From Ornithinibacillus bavariensis (lineage in GTDB: Bacteria > Bacillota > Bacilli > Bacillales > Amphibacillaceae), in contig NZ_JBNPWZ010000001.1 in NCBI RefSeq assembly GCF_050433565.1, forward strand, positions 496,001 to 560,000: 64,000 nucleotides of DNA. Reading direction: 5' to 3'. This document shows positions 15,058 to 24,225 of this stretch, piece by piece (within the stretch, counting starts at the first letter, position 1; each line of letters starts with the position of its first letter). The notes beneath the pieces are model-generated. The model ran no database searches. It saw only the letters and a list, made by a program, of their open reading frames with translations, and had not been told where the DNA came from. The position numbers and the translations under genes are program-made.

Positions 15058-16650
15058 ATGGAAAAAGATTTAAAAAAGAAAATCGGACAGCTCATGGTAT
15101 TTGGATTCAAAGGGAAGACTGCTACGCCTGAGATTAAAAAACTTATACGGGAGCATCAGGTTGGTGGCATTATTTTATTTGCTAGAAACATTGGAACGAC
15201 AGAGGAAGTACTTGCATTGACAAAGGAACTTCAACGGGAAGCAAAGGAAGCAGGACATGAAAAGCCACTGTTGATTTGCGTCGATCAGGAGAATGGTGTA
15301 GTTCGTAGACTTGGCGACGGTGCGACAATATTTCCAGGTTCTATGCTACTAGGTGCTGCTGGTCGAAGTGAAAATGCCTACATAACAGGATTATTAACAG
15401 GTAGAGAATTAAAGGCTCTAGGGATTAACTGGAACTTAGCCCCCGTATTAGACGTCAATAATAATCCGAATAATCCGGTAATTGGTGTTCGTTCCTATAG
15501 TGAATCAGCAGAGATAGTGGCTGAATTCGGAAAACAAGCTGTGAAGGGAATGCAGGATGCTGGATTAATAACAACAATAAAGCATTTCCCAGGTCATGGG
15601 GATACTAGTGTCGATTCCCATCTTGATTTACCTGTTATTTCACATGGAATGGAAAGACTAGAAGAAGTAGAGCTAAAACCGTTCCGAGAGGTGATAAAGC
15701 AAGGCGCTGACACAATCATGTCTGCACATGTGTACTTCCCAGCAATTGAGGACCGTGAAAATGTACCAGCTACTTTATCTAGAAAAGTCATTACAGGACT
15801 ACTTCGTGAAAAATTAGGCTATCAAGGTGTCATCACGACAGACTGTATGGAAATGAATGCTATTTCCGAGGGGATTGGAACGGCTGAAGGAGCGGTTGAA
15901 GCATTAAAAGCTGGAGTTGATTTAATTATGGTTTCTCATCTCCAGTCGCGACAATATGAAACATTAAGTCTAGTTGAGGCAGCTGTTCGATCGGGGGAAA
16001 TCGCTGAAGAGGTTATTGATGCTGCTTACGGTAGGGTTATGGTCTTGAAGGAAAAGTATTTAGCATGGGACGATATTTCACTAGATTCAATGGAAGTAGT
16101 TCCTCCAGTTGTCGGGAGTAAGTTACATGAGGTAGAGGCTCGTGAGATTTATAAGCAGGGAATTACTATCGTGAAGAATGAAGGAGATTTACTTCCTCTT
16201 CAACTAGAGGATGCCGACCGAATTTTAGTAGTTTACCCAGAGAATAGTTATGCGATGCAAGTAGAGGATAAAAGATATGCAACCTTTTCACTTGGTGAAG
16301 CGGTTCGACAATTACACAAAAACACAGAAGTTGTTGAATTATCAAACCCACCAAAGGTTGAAGAAATTGAACAAGTACAACAAATCGCTAAGAATTTCGA
16401 GGCTGTTATTGTAGGCACACTAACCGTTATGCCCGATGATCAACAAGTAAGATTAGTAGAGGCATTATATAAGGAAAATAAACAAATCGCGGTCATTGCA
16501 ACTAGAAGTCCATATGATATTGCTTATTTACCAGATATTCCTGCCTATATTGCTACCTATGAATTTACTACACCAGCATTACAAATTGCTGTGGATGCAT
16601 TATTTGGAAAAGAGAAGGTAAAAGGGAAATTACCTGTAACTTTGCCATAG
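15058..16650 (+). CDS. nagZ: Beta-N-acetylglucosaminidase NagZ (GH3), cytosolic
   Basis: NagZ removes non-reducing GlcNAc from GlcNAc-MurNAc or GlcNAc-anhydroMurNAc muropeptides. The GH3 barrel carries KHFPGHGDTSVDSH (about 175-188), the Firmicute His-Asp acid/base dyad loop, and GVITTDCMEMNAI with the likely nucleophile Asp near residue 262. A GH3 C-terminal domain follows, giving 530 aa. ATG 15058 has GGAG about 8 bp upstream; GTG 15049 lies inside that site. There is no signal peptide, unlike the lipoprotein NagZ of B. subtilis, so it must act on imported substrates. anmK follows directly. Confidence 0.92.
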   Translation: MEKDLKKKIGQLMVFGFKGKTATPEIKKLIREHQVGGIILFARNIGTTEEVLALTKELQREAKEAGHEKPLLICVDQENGVVRRLGDGATIFPGSMLLGAAGRSENAYITGLLTGRELKALGINWNLAPVLDVNNNPNNPVIGVRSYSESAEIVAEFGKQAVKGMQDAGLITTIKHFPGHGDTSVDSHLDLPVISHGMERLEEVELKPFREVIKQGADTIMSAHVYFPAIEDRENVPATLSRKVITGLLREKLGYQGVITTDCMEMNAISEGIGTAEGAVEALKAGVDLIMVSHLQSRQYETLSLVEAAVRSGEIAEEVIDAAYGRVMVLKEKYLAWDDISLDSMEVVPPVVGSKLHEVEAREIYKQGITIVKNEGDLLPLQLEDADRILVVYPENSYAMQVEDKRYATFSLGEAVRQLHKNTEVVELSNPPKVEEIEQVQQIAKNFEAVIVGTLTVMPDDQQVRLVEALYKENKQIAVIATRSPYDIAYLPDIPAYIATYEFTTPALQIAVDALFGKEKVKGKLPVTLP

Positions 16651-16664
16651 AAGAAGGGATGAGG

Positions 16665-17846
16665 ATGATGTTTTCTGGAAAAGAATTTTGCTACGCTATC
16701 GGACTTATGTCTGGAACCTCTGTAGATGGAATTGATGCTGCTGTCGTAAAAATTTATGAGAATGATGATATACGTATGGAACTAGTGCATTTTGATTCCA
16801 TCCAATATGAAGCGGCTATACGGAATGCAATCCTAGCACTTTGTAATCCAAAGCAAGCTAGAATTGAGATGATTTCGGGTATGAATATGCTTCTTGGTGA
16901 GCTTTTTTCAGATGCTGTAAGGAAGGTTATTCAGGACGCAGGACTTCAACCAGAAGATATTTCCTTTATCAGTTCTCATGGCCAAACTATTTTTCATCAA
17001 CCAGAACCACAGCTAATTGGCAAACATCCAGTTACCTCTACATTACAAATCGGCGATATTAGCATGATAGCTGAAAGAACAGGAATTACAACAGTTGGGG
17101 ATTTTCGCACTAGAGATATGGCGGTTGGTGGACAAGGGGCACCACTAGTACCGTATGCTGATTATTTATTATTTCGCCATAGGGAGGTTGGTAGAGTACT
17201 AGTCAATATTGGAGGAATCTCTAATTTGACAGTACTCCCGGCTAATGCCGAAGAATCAGATGTGTTAGCCTATGATACTGGCCCTGGGAATATGATTATC
17301 GATTATTTTGCAAATCAAATTACACATGGAAAGCGTTCATTTGATCAGGATGGACGTATTGCTAGTGCGGGTAAAGTTCATGGACCATGGTTAGAAGAGT
17401 TGTTACGTGAGCCTTATTACAGTCAAACTCCACCCAAATCAACGGGTAGAGAGCTTTTTGGGGAAGTGTATGCACGTAAACTATGGGATGAAGCGAATCG
17501 ACTCGGTATAAGTGAAGAAGACCGCATTGCAACCGTTACAACCTTAACGGCAAAAACAATAACGAATGAAATTGACCGTCATATGGCGAAAGGAAGTATT
17601 CGTGAAGTTTACATTAGTGGTGGAGGAAGTAACAATTTATTCTTAATGAAACAAATTGAAAGCGCTTTACCTAATGGGGTAACCTTACGAAGAATGGATG
17701 AATTGGGTGTATCGGCTGATGCAAAGGAGGCAATGGTCTTTGCATTACTAGGGTATCAATATTTAAATAAGAGAACCAATAATTTACCATCCGCAACAGG
17801 TGCTACTAAGAAAGTAATGATGGGTAAGGTAGCCTGGGGAAGCTAA
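16665..17846 (+). CDS. anmK: AnhydroMurNAc kinase AnmK
   Basis: AnmK opens the 1,6-anhydro ring of anhydroMurNAc while phosphorylating it, giving MurNAc-6-phosphate for MurQ. Motifs are GLMSGTSVDGIDAAVVKI at the N-terminus, SSHGQTIFHQP, GDFRTRDMAVGGQGAPLVPY and YISGGGSNN with the C-terminal ASKHA half. About 393 aa, normal for the family. ATG 16659, 16665 and 16668 are all in frame; GAAGGG at 16653-16658 favours 16665 or 16668. AnmK substrates come from lytic transglycosylases, so the divergent SpoIID-domain gene is a fitting partner. It follows nagZ by 14 bp. Confidence 0.93.
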   Translation: MMFSGKEFCYAIGLMSGTSVDGIDAAVVKIYENDDIRMELVHFDSIQYEAAIRNAILALCNPKQARIEMISGMNMLLGELFSDAVRKVIQDAGLQPEDISFISSHGQTIFHQPEPQLIGKHPVTSTLQIGDISMIAERTGITTVGDFRTRDMAVGGQGAPLVPYADYLLFRHREVGRVLVNIGGISNLTVLPANAEESDVLAYDTGPGNMIIDYFANQITHGKRSFDQDGRIASAGKVHGPWLEELLREPYYSQTPPKSTGRELFGEVYARKLWDEANRLGISEEDRIATVTTLTAKTITNEIDRHMAKGSIREVYISGGGSNNLFLMKQIESALPNGVTLRRMDELGVSADAKEAMVFALLGYQYLNKRTNNLPSATGATKKVMMGKVAWGS

Positions 17847-17922
17847 GGAGGTGAAATAGTTTTTCGCAATCATGATTTAAATGTTAACTATCGATTACTT
17901 AAAAGCTAGGGGGAAGTATTTA

Positions 17923-19281
17923 ATGAGAGGAAAGTTGAAGTTAGTTTTTATGTTGCTATTTGCTTCTACATTTGTATTCATATTGAGTGCATGTGGAAAA
18001 GATTCAGCAGGGGAGACAGATGAAGACGGTAATTGGAAAGGGAAAATTACGATTTGGGATGGTCCAAGATGGGCACAAGAAGGGGACACTTCTGGCGAAG
18101 AAGGGAAAGGAAATCAATATTTTTGGCTAGAAGGAAAAATTGAAGCGTTTGAAAAGTCTCATCCAGGTGTTGAAATTGAGCTTATTAAAGTTCCTTGGGC
18201 AGAGTTACCAGATAAGCTAGGTGTTAATATTGCTGGTCAATCTTGGCCGGATATTGCTCCAGTAGATATAAGTGGTAGTGCTGTAAGTATAGATCATATT
18301 GATCAAGGTGTTATCGAGCCCTTAGATGACTTCTTTACCGAAGATGAGCTTAAAGATTTTTACGAAAATGCATTAGATGCATACACCTATGATGGAAAAC
18401 TATATGGTATTCCAAACTCACTAACCGTTCACTCCATGTTACTCAACCTTGATCTATTTAAGGAAGCGGGTGTGGAGCCACCAGCTAATGGCGAATGGAC
18501 ATGGGATGAATTTCTTGATACAGCCAAAAAATTAACCTTTGACCGTGATGGTGATGGAAAGATAGATGTATACGGATTTTCTACCTATATCCTGCCTGGA
18601 TATTATGAGGCATGGCCATTCTTCTATATGAATGGAGCTCAGCCTTTAAGTGATGACTTAACTGAATTCACATTTGATTCACCTGAAGCTATTGAATCCA
18701 TTCAAGCATTAGCAGATTTAAAGCTAGTAGAAGAAGCAGCCCCTGTATCCATGGGTGGTGCTGATGTAGGTGGTACGTTCCAGGCTTGGGCAAATGAAGA
18801 ACAACGGACTGTAGCAATGGAGCCTTGGGCAACCTGGGCAATCACCTCGACTCAGTCGTCTTATCCAACGAACTTTATGGTTGCTAATTATCCTACTGGT
18901 TCCACCGGAGAGCCTGTAACCATTGGTGGTGTTGGCGGCTGGACAATGTTCCATCAAGAGAGTGATGCTAAGAAGGAAGTTGTAGCAGAATTTATGAAGT
19001 TCATCTCTTCAACGGATGAGCAATATCTAATGTCAAAAGAATATGGTATCTTCCCTGCACGAATCAGTGCTGCTGAGAAGGAACCTTTCGCAGACAACCC
19101 AGAAATGGCACGTGCACAAGAAATGTCTTCACAGGTTGTTATGCTTCCACGTCACCCAGAGTGGAAGAAAATAGACGAAATCATTCAACGTGAATTACAG
19201 CTTGTATTTAATGGTGAGAAAACCGCTGAAGAAGCAATGGCAACGGCGAAGCCAGAGGTAGAAGCATTACTGCAAAAATAA
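17923..19281 (+). CDS. Sugar ABC transporter substrate-binding lipoprotein (arm B)
   Basis: Solute-binding protein family 1, 452 aa, with signal peptide MRGKLKLVFMLLFASTFVFI and lipobox LSAC (Cys about residue 23). ATG 17923 follows GGGGGA by 8 bp; the frame is open from 17881 but without signal logic. It is only distantly related to the arm A lipoprotein, with a longer N-terminal lobe (DGPRWAQEGDTSGEEGKGN), so a different ligand is likely. Between anmK and the second murQ, a GlcNAc-anhydroMurNAc or peptide-bearing ligand is the best guess. A perfect Shine-Dalgarno-like GGAGGTG just after anmK (about 17848) leads to no start codon. Confidence 0.87.
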   Translation: MRGKLKLVFMLLFASTFVFILSACGKDSAGETDEDGNWKGKITIWDGPRWAQEGDTSGEEGKGNQYFWLEGKIEAFEKSHPGVEIELIKVPWAELPDKLGVNIAGQSWPDIAPVDISGSAVSIDHIDQGVIEPLDDFFTEDELKDFYENALDAYTYDGKLYGIPNSLTVHSMLLNLDLFKEAGVEPPANGEWTWDEFLDTAKKLTFDRDGDGKIDVYGFSTYILPGYYEAWPFFYMNGAQPLSDDLTEFTFDSPEAIESIQALADLKLVEEAAPVSMGGADVGGTFQAWANEEQRTVAMEPWATWAITSTQSSYPTNFMVANYPTGSTGEPVTIGGVGGWTMFHQESDAKKEVVAEFMKFISSTDEQYLMSKEYGIFPARISAAEKEPFADNPEMARAQEMSSQVVMLPRHPEWKKIDEIIQRELQLVFNGEKTAEEAMATAKPEVEALLQK

Positions 19282-19287
19282 TAATGG

Positions 19288-19329
19288 GTAATCCAGTAGG
19301 CTGCAGTATATAAAAGTCTACTGGATTAC
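19288..19329 (+). promoter_or_regulatory. Stem-loop between binding-protein and permease genes (arm B)
   Basis: A perfect 12-bp stem (GTAATCCAGTAG at 19288-19299, complement at 19318-19329) with an 18-nt loop, seven bases after the stop codon. It is not followed by a strong T-run, so partial readthrough or mRNA stabilisation is more likely than full termination. The next gene starts 130 bp further on, with no clear promoter between. Confidence 0.65.
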
Positions 19330-19459
19330 TTAATAGCTGAGAAGATGTTGCTCGACTGTAGAAAATCAAAGCGTAAAAAATTCACAACAATAAGTAACAC
19401 ATAAGATCTACTAATTTGTAATATTACATATTTAAAACAAACAGCGGGGAGGGAAAGCT

Positions 19460-20377
19460 TTGGAAATATCAGGGGCGTTCAAAAATACTGGAAAGAATTT
19501 GAAAAGAACCGGTAAACAAATTCGCAAAAATTATGCAGCCTATCTTTTCTTACTTCCTAAATTGATCTTATTTACTTTATTTATAGCTATTCCAGTTGTG
19601 TGGGCATTTGTTCTGTCTTTTCAAGAGTACCGCATTACAGAGTCTAATATATTTGCAGGATTAGACAATTATAAGCAAGTGTTGGAAAGTGAGGCATTTA
19701 GAGAAGCGTTACTAAATACAACGATATATACTGTAGTGACAGTTCCGTTTAATGTTATCACTGCGTTAATTGCGGCATCCTTAATACATTCACTTGGAAG
19801 GTTTGCTCAGAACTTTTTCCGGGCTGCATTTTATCTACCTACAGTTACTTCCATGGTAATTATTGCGATGGTTTGGCGTTGGATGTATAACTACGAATTT
19901 GGTTTGTTTAACTATGTAATAGGTTGGTTTGGTATGGAGCCGATTAACTGGCTGGGACAAACGAATTCTGCATTAATGGCAATTATTATTATGCAAATGT
20001 TAATTCCATTTGGTGTTGGAATTATTTTATATTTAGCTTCCATGAGCTCGATTTCTGAATCACTTTATGAGGCAGCGACAATTGATGGTGCAAATGCTTT
20101 CCAAAAATGGGTTCGAATTACGATTCCAATGCTAACCCCATCAACAGTATATCTAACGCTACTTAGTACTATTGGTTCTTTCCAGGTATTTACACAAATT
20201 ATATTAATGACTGGTGGGGGTCCAGGTTATGCAACGGAAACTTTAGTGCATTTAATCTATAAAACTGGATTTAGAGACTTTGAGTTTGGATTAGCAGCAG
20301 CACAGTCTGTCGTATTATTCTTGATTATTCTCGTCATTTCTGTGTTTCAATACAGAGTGTTAAATCGTAGGAACTAG
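19460..20377 (+). CDS. Sugar ABC transporter permease, MalF/UgpA type (arm B)
   Basis: A 305-aa membrane subunit with a cationic N-terminal extension (KNTGKNLKRTGKQIRKNY) and six predicted helices. The EAA loop is YEAATIDGANAFQKWVRITIPML. TTG 19460 has GGGGAGGG 6 bp upstream. It forms a pair with the permease that follows 11 bp later. No ATPase gene is nearby. Confidence 0.88.
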   Translation: MEISGAFKNTGKNLKRTGKQIRKNYAAYLFLLPKLILFTLFIAIPVVWAFVLSFQEYRITESNIFAGLDNYKQVLESEAFREALLNTTIYTVVTVPFNVITALIAASLIHSLGRFAQNFFRAAFYLPTVTSMVIIAMVWRWMYNYEFGLFNYVIGWFGMEPINWLGQTNSALMAIIIMQMLIPFGVGIILYLASMSSISESLYEAATIDGANAFQKWVRITIPMLTPSTVYLTLLSTIGSFQVFTQIILMTGGGPGYATETLVHLIYKTGFRDFEFGLAAAQSVVLFLIILVISVFQYRVLNRRN

Positions 20378-20388
20378 GAGGGAAATAC

Positions 20389-21354
20389 ATGAAAAAGCGG
20401 TTTAGTATTCAAAAAACAATTACATATTTGTTGTTATCTGTTGCTGCAGTTATTTCCCTTTTACCACTATACTGGGTATTTAGTACTTCTCTACAGCTTA
20501 AAAGTTATCAGGACGAGGATCTTGAGAGGCCAACCTCCTATGTTAATGCAAACCCACCAAAAATGTTTCCGGTAGGTATTACGGAATACTTTGAGCATTG
20601 GGGGAAAGCAAGGGATGCTGAAAAAATCGGGGATAGTGAACAGGAAGCATATCATCGACAGGTTATGGATAATATTGTAACCGATATGTTTTCTGGTTTT
20701 AGGCAATTGTTCCAACAAAACAGTATGGGATTATGGTTCTTTAATAGTTTGTATATTGGGATTGTAGTGACACTCGGAATCCTATTATTTGACTCGATGG
20801 CGGGCTATGTTCTTGCGAAAAAGAGATTCCCTGGTCGTAATTTTATCTTCTGGTTGATCATTTCTACGATGATGATTCCTTCACAGGTTACGCTAGTTCC
20901 GATGTTTATTATGGTCCGAGATTTAGGTTTAATGGATACACATTGGGCATTAATTTTACCAGACCTCTCCATGGTATTTGGAGTATTTTTAATGCGTCAA
21001 TTTATGTTCTCAATTCCTGATGAGTTAATCGAAGCGGCCAAAATTGATGGGGCAAGCGAATGGAAAACATTTTGGAAGATTGTCCTTCCACTTGCAAGGC
21101 CAGGTCTAGCAGCGCTTGGAATATTCACCTTTATGAATGTGTGGAATTCCTTCCTATGGCCGATCATTGTGTTGAATAGTGCTAAACTATATACTCTCCC
21201 AGTAGGTCTAAAAACATTACAGGATGCAAACCTTGCAGACTTCAAGCTACTAATGAGTGGAGCAGCAATTGCAGCAATTCCAATGATTATTGTGTTCCTT
21301 CTATTCCAACGTCATTTTGTAAAGGGATTAACCTTGGGTGGTGTAAAGGAATAG
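20389..21354 (+). CDS. Sugar ABC transporter permease, MalG/UgpE type, enlarged outer loop (arm B)
   Basis: A 321-aa permease with EAA loop IEAAKIDGASEWKTFWKIVLPL and the typical end FVKGLTLGGVKE. Compared with the 283-aa arm A counterpart it has about 50 extra residues between helices 1 and 2 (from YQDEDLERPTSY to VTDMFSGFRQL), rich in charged residues and predicted to be extracellular. Such loops occur in some oligosaccharide importers and may contact the binding protein. ATG with AGGAGG upstream. The second murQ follows after 46 bp. Confidence 0.87.
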   Translation: MKKRFSIQKTITYLLLSVAAVISLLPLYWVFSTSLQLKSYQDEDLERPTSYVNANPPKMFPVGITEYFEHWGKARDAEKIGDSEQEAYHRQVMDNIVTDMFSGFRQLFQQNSMGLWFFNSLYIGIVVTLGILLFDSMAGYVLAKKRFPGRNFIFWLIISTMMIPSQVTLVPMFIMVRDLGLMDTHWALILPDLSMVFGVFLMRQFMFSIPDELIEAAKIDGASEWKTFWKIVLPLARPGLAALGIFTFMNVWNSFLWPIIVLNSAKLYTLPVGLKTLQDANLADFKLLMSGAAIAAIPMIIVFLLFQRHFVKGLTLGGVKE

Positions 21355-21400
21355 AGAATGACTTAAGTTAAAACCTAAAACATTATAGGATGGTATGTGC

Positions 21401-22315
21401 ATGAATAATTTATCAGCTTTGGTTACAGAGATGCGGAATGAGCATTCGATGACAATTGATACGATGTCGACTGCGGAAATCTTATCGGTCATCAATCAAG
21501 AGGATATGAAGGTTGCCCAGCAGGTTCAGGAGGTTTTACCTCAGGTTGAACAGGCGGTTGAGAAAATCTATCAATCACTTAAGCGAGGCGGTAGATTATT
21601 TTACGTTGGAGCAGGTACAAGTGGCCGACTAGGAATCCTAGATGCAGTTGAATGTCCTCCTACCTTTAGCACCCCTCCAGATTTGATTCAGGCTGTTATA
21701 GCCGGTGGTTTTAATGCATTTGAACAGGCAGTTGAGGGTGCAGAGGATAGTGAGGAACTAGGTGCAAGTGATTTAAAGAACCGGGGTCTAACCGAATTGG
21801 ATGTTGTAGTAGGTATTGCTGCAAGTGGGCGTACACCTTATGTTCTTGGAGCACTTAATTATGCTAGAAAAAACGGTGCTGCGACAATTAGTCTTACAAG
21901 TAATAAAAATGCTACCATTAGTCAAGCTGCAGAGGTCAATATAGAGGTTGAAACAGGTCCAGAAGTTATTACTGGATCTACTAGAATGAAGGCTGCTACT
22001 GCACATAAACTTATTTTGAACATGCTAACGACAACAACGATGATTAAAATTGGTAAGGTTTATGAAAATCTGATGGTCGATGTAAAAGTAAGTAATTATA
22101 AACTAAAGGAACGTGCGATTAATATTGTATCGACCATTACGGGGGTATCCTATGAAAGTGCTAAGGATACATTAGACGAGACAAATCAGGAGGTTAAGCC
22201 CGCGATTGTTATGCTTAAAGCGAATATCACCTTTGAGGAAGCAAAAAAAGCTATATATGAGGCAAATGGCTACGTTAGAAAGGCAATAGAACTTGCAACT
22301 AAAGGGAGAGATTAG
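21401..22315 (+). CDS. murQ: MurNAc-6-phosphate etherase MurQ (copy 2)
   Basis: A second MurQ of 304 aa, with GAGTSGRLGILDAVECPPTF and GSTRMKAATAHKLILNM, the same key positions as copy 1. It differs from copy 1 through much of the rest, so it is an old paralogue rather than a fresh duplication. ATG 21401 has GGATGG 7 bp upstream; ATG 21395 is too close to it. It would process MurNAc-6-P made by AnmK in arm B. The stop codon is 2 bp before the next gene, showing tight cotranscription. Confidence 0.92.
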   Translation: MNNLSALVTEMRNEHSMTIDTMSTAEILSVINQEDMKVAQQVQEVLPQVEQAVEKIYQSLKRGGRLFYVGAGTSGRLGILDAVECPPTFSTPPDLIQAVIAGGFNAFEQAVEGAEDSEELGASDLKNRGLTELDVVVGIAASGRTPYVLGALNYARKNGAATISLTSNKNATISQAAEVNIEVETGPEVITGSTRMKAATAHKLILNMLTTTTMIKIGKVYENLMVDVKVSNYKLKERAINIVSTITGVSYESAKDTLDETNQEVKPAIVMLKANITFEEAKKAIYEANGYVRKAIELATKGRD

Positions 22316-22316
22316 T

Positions 22317-23264
22317 ATGGTAACTTATAGAAGCTATCAATCTGGTGATGAAGTTGAAATCGTCAATCTGTGGAATAGCTGCTTACCGAAGGATCCGATT
22401 ACAGCTTCTAGATTTCGAAATCTTGTATTACTAGATGCCAATTTTGATCCCAATGGACTACTGTTAGCTTTTGATGAGGCAAAATTAGTTGGCTGCATGT
22501 ATGGCGTTCGAAGATTATTACCAATGATAGGAACGGAGCTTGAGGAAGAGAGTGGTTGGATTACATTTTTCTTTGTAGATGCTAATTATCAAAGAAAAGG
22601 AATTGGATCTGAATTATTGAATCAGGTGATCCAATTTTTCCAAGCAGCTAACCGAAAACAGCTACTTTTTGCTTCCTATGCTCCTAACTATATTTTGCCA
22701 GGGCTTGATAAAAATGTTTATCCAGAAGCCTTTCGTTTTTTACAAAAGTATGGATTTCAGACTTTATATTCACCTGTGGCAATGGACAGGAGTTTAATAG
22801 ATTTCCATAAAACAGATGAAATTAAGCAATTAAAAATGGAACGAGAAGCGGAAGGGTATACGATAACGACTGCTAATAATGGGGACTTATACGAGGTTAT
22901 ACAATTTGCCACTACAATCTTCAATCCAGATTGGGGAAGAGCTATTCGAGAGGGTATCCTTCAGGTTTTACCGCTAGAGCGTATATTAATTGCCAGGCAC
23001 CATGGAAAATTGGTAGGATTTTGTTTATATGGAGGATATGAGGGAATAGCAGAAAGATTTGGTCCCTTTGGTGTTGATCCGAATCAACAGGGAAAGGGAC
23101 TTGGTAAGTTGTTACTTCATGAGTGCTTGTTCCATATGAAAGCAGAGGGGCTTCATAATGCTTGGTTCTTGTGGACAGGTGAGAAGAGCACTGCTGGACA
23201 TTTATATGTAAAAACTGGTTTTCAAATAACCCGAAAATTTCACGTCATGAAAAAGGATATTTGA
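22317..23264 (+). CDS. Tandem-GNAT acetyltransferase (arm B, first)
   Basis: A 315-aa protein with two GNAT folds. The N-terminal half shows VDANYQRKGIGSELL (acetyl-CoA loop), and the C-terminal half shows FGVDPNQQGKGLGKLLLHE. ATG 22317 is 2 bp after the murQ stop, with GGGAGA inside the end of murQ. The acceptor is unknown. B. subtilis also has a GNAT gene (ybbJ) beside its murQ operon, so a role in wall-sugar or wall-amino-acid acetylation during salvage is plausible but unproven. A second, related double GNAT lies at 24226. Confidence 0.8.
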   Translation: MVTYRSYQSGDEVEIVNLWNSCLPKDPITASRFRNLVLLDANFDPNGLLLAFDEAKLVGCMYGVRRLLPMIGTELEEESGWITFFFVDANYQRKGIGSELLNQVIQFFQAANRKQLLFASYAPNYILPGLDKNVYPEAFRFLQKYGFQTLYSPVAMDRSLIDFHKTDEIKQLKMEREAEGYTITTANNGDLYEVIQFATTIFNPDWGRAIREGILQVLPLERILIARHHGKLVGFCLYGGYEGIAERFGPFGVDPNQQGKGLGKLLLHECLFHMKAEGLHNAWFLWTGEKSTAGHLYVKTGFQITRKFHVMKKDI

Positions 23265-23291
23265 ACCTGATAGAAAGAGGTTTGAAATTGT

Positions 23292-24161
23292 ATGTCTTAT
23301 ATGACTGGTGGTCTAACCATGCTAACGGAAATGTTACCATTGTTACCTCCCTCCGAGAAAAAAATTGCAACTTATATTATTAAACAGCCAGAAGAAGCGA
23401 TAAAGCTTACAGCACAGGAGCTTGGTAAACGAAGCGATACAAGTGGTGCTGCAGTTATTCGATTGTGTAAATCACTGGATCTTAAAGGTTTTCAGGATCT
23501 AAAATTTCGTATTGCTGGTGATTTACAAAAAACATCTGACGAAGGCTTTCGTGATATTAAACCAAATGAAGGACTAAAGTCAATCATTGATAAAATGACC
23601 TCTAATACCATTCAAACCATTCGTGAAACTGCCGAATTGTTACATATTGAAGAGGTAGAAAAGGCTGTTCAACTGCTTCTCCATGCCAAGAAAATCCATT
23701 TTGTTGGAGTGGGCGCCTCTGGAATCATTGCAAAGGATGCACAGCAGAAGTTTTTACGTATTAATAAGACCGTCTATGCTTTTTCTGATATTCATATGGC
23801 GGCCACACTTGTGGCAAATGGTGATGAGGATGATGTCGTTGTTGGGATCTCCTTTTCTGGGGAAACACCTGAGGTTGCGAAAATTCTAGAGCTTGCAAAG
23901 CAGAAAAACATGAAGACAATCAGTATTACGAAATATGGAAGCTCCAAAGTAACAGAACAGTCAGATATTCGACTGTATACATCTGCAACAAAGGAGCCGA
24001 CTTTTCGAAGTGGTGCTACCCTTTCTCGTATTGGACAATTACAGGTGATTGATATTCTTTTCATGCGTGTGGCAACATTGAAATATGATGAGACTGTAAC
24101 ATATATTGATGTAACAAGAGACGCTATTAACTTTATAAGTAATAAAGGAAAGAAAAAGTAA
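23292..24161 (+). CDS. RpiR-family regulator (MurR-like, arm B)
   Basis: A 289-aa paralogue of the arm A regulator, with helix-turn-helix LGKRSDTSGAAVIRLCKSLD and SIS domain segments VGVGASGIIAKDAQQKFLR and VVGISFSGETPEVAKI. The DNA-recognition helix region is nearly identical in both proteins, so both may bind the same palindrome. GAGG lies a little far (about 11 bp) from ATG 23292, hinting at lower expression. It lies between the two GNAT genes. Confidence 0.87.
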   Translation: MSYMTGGLTMLTEMLPLLPPSEKKIATYIIKQPEEAIKLTAQELGKRSDTSGAAVIRLCKSLDLKGFQDLKFRIAGDLQKTSDEGFRDIKPNEGLKSIIDKMTSNTIQTIRETAELLHIEEVEKAVQLLLHAKKIHFVGVGASGIIAKDAQQKFLRINKTVYAFSDIHMAATLVANGDEDDVVVGISFSGETPEVAKILELAKQKNMKTISITKYGSSKVTEQSDIRLYTSATKEPTFRSGATLSRIGQLQVIDILFMRVATLKYDETVTYIDVTRDAINFISNKGKKK

Positions 24162-24225
24162 TATATAGAAAGCTAACTCTAGAAGGGTTGGCTTATTCTT
24201 GTTAGGACAACTGGAGGGAATCGTT

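Noticed and set aside
17847..17880. Perfect Shine-Dalgarno sequence (AAGGAGGTG) right after anmK, suggesting a small gene
   Set aside because: The only start within range, the GTG in the site itself, meets a stop after two codons; no ORF follows before the lipoprotein gene.
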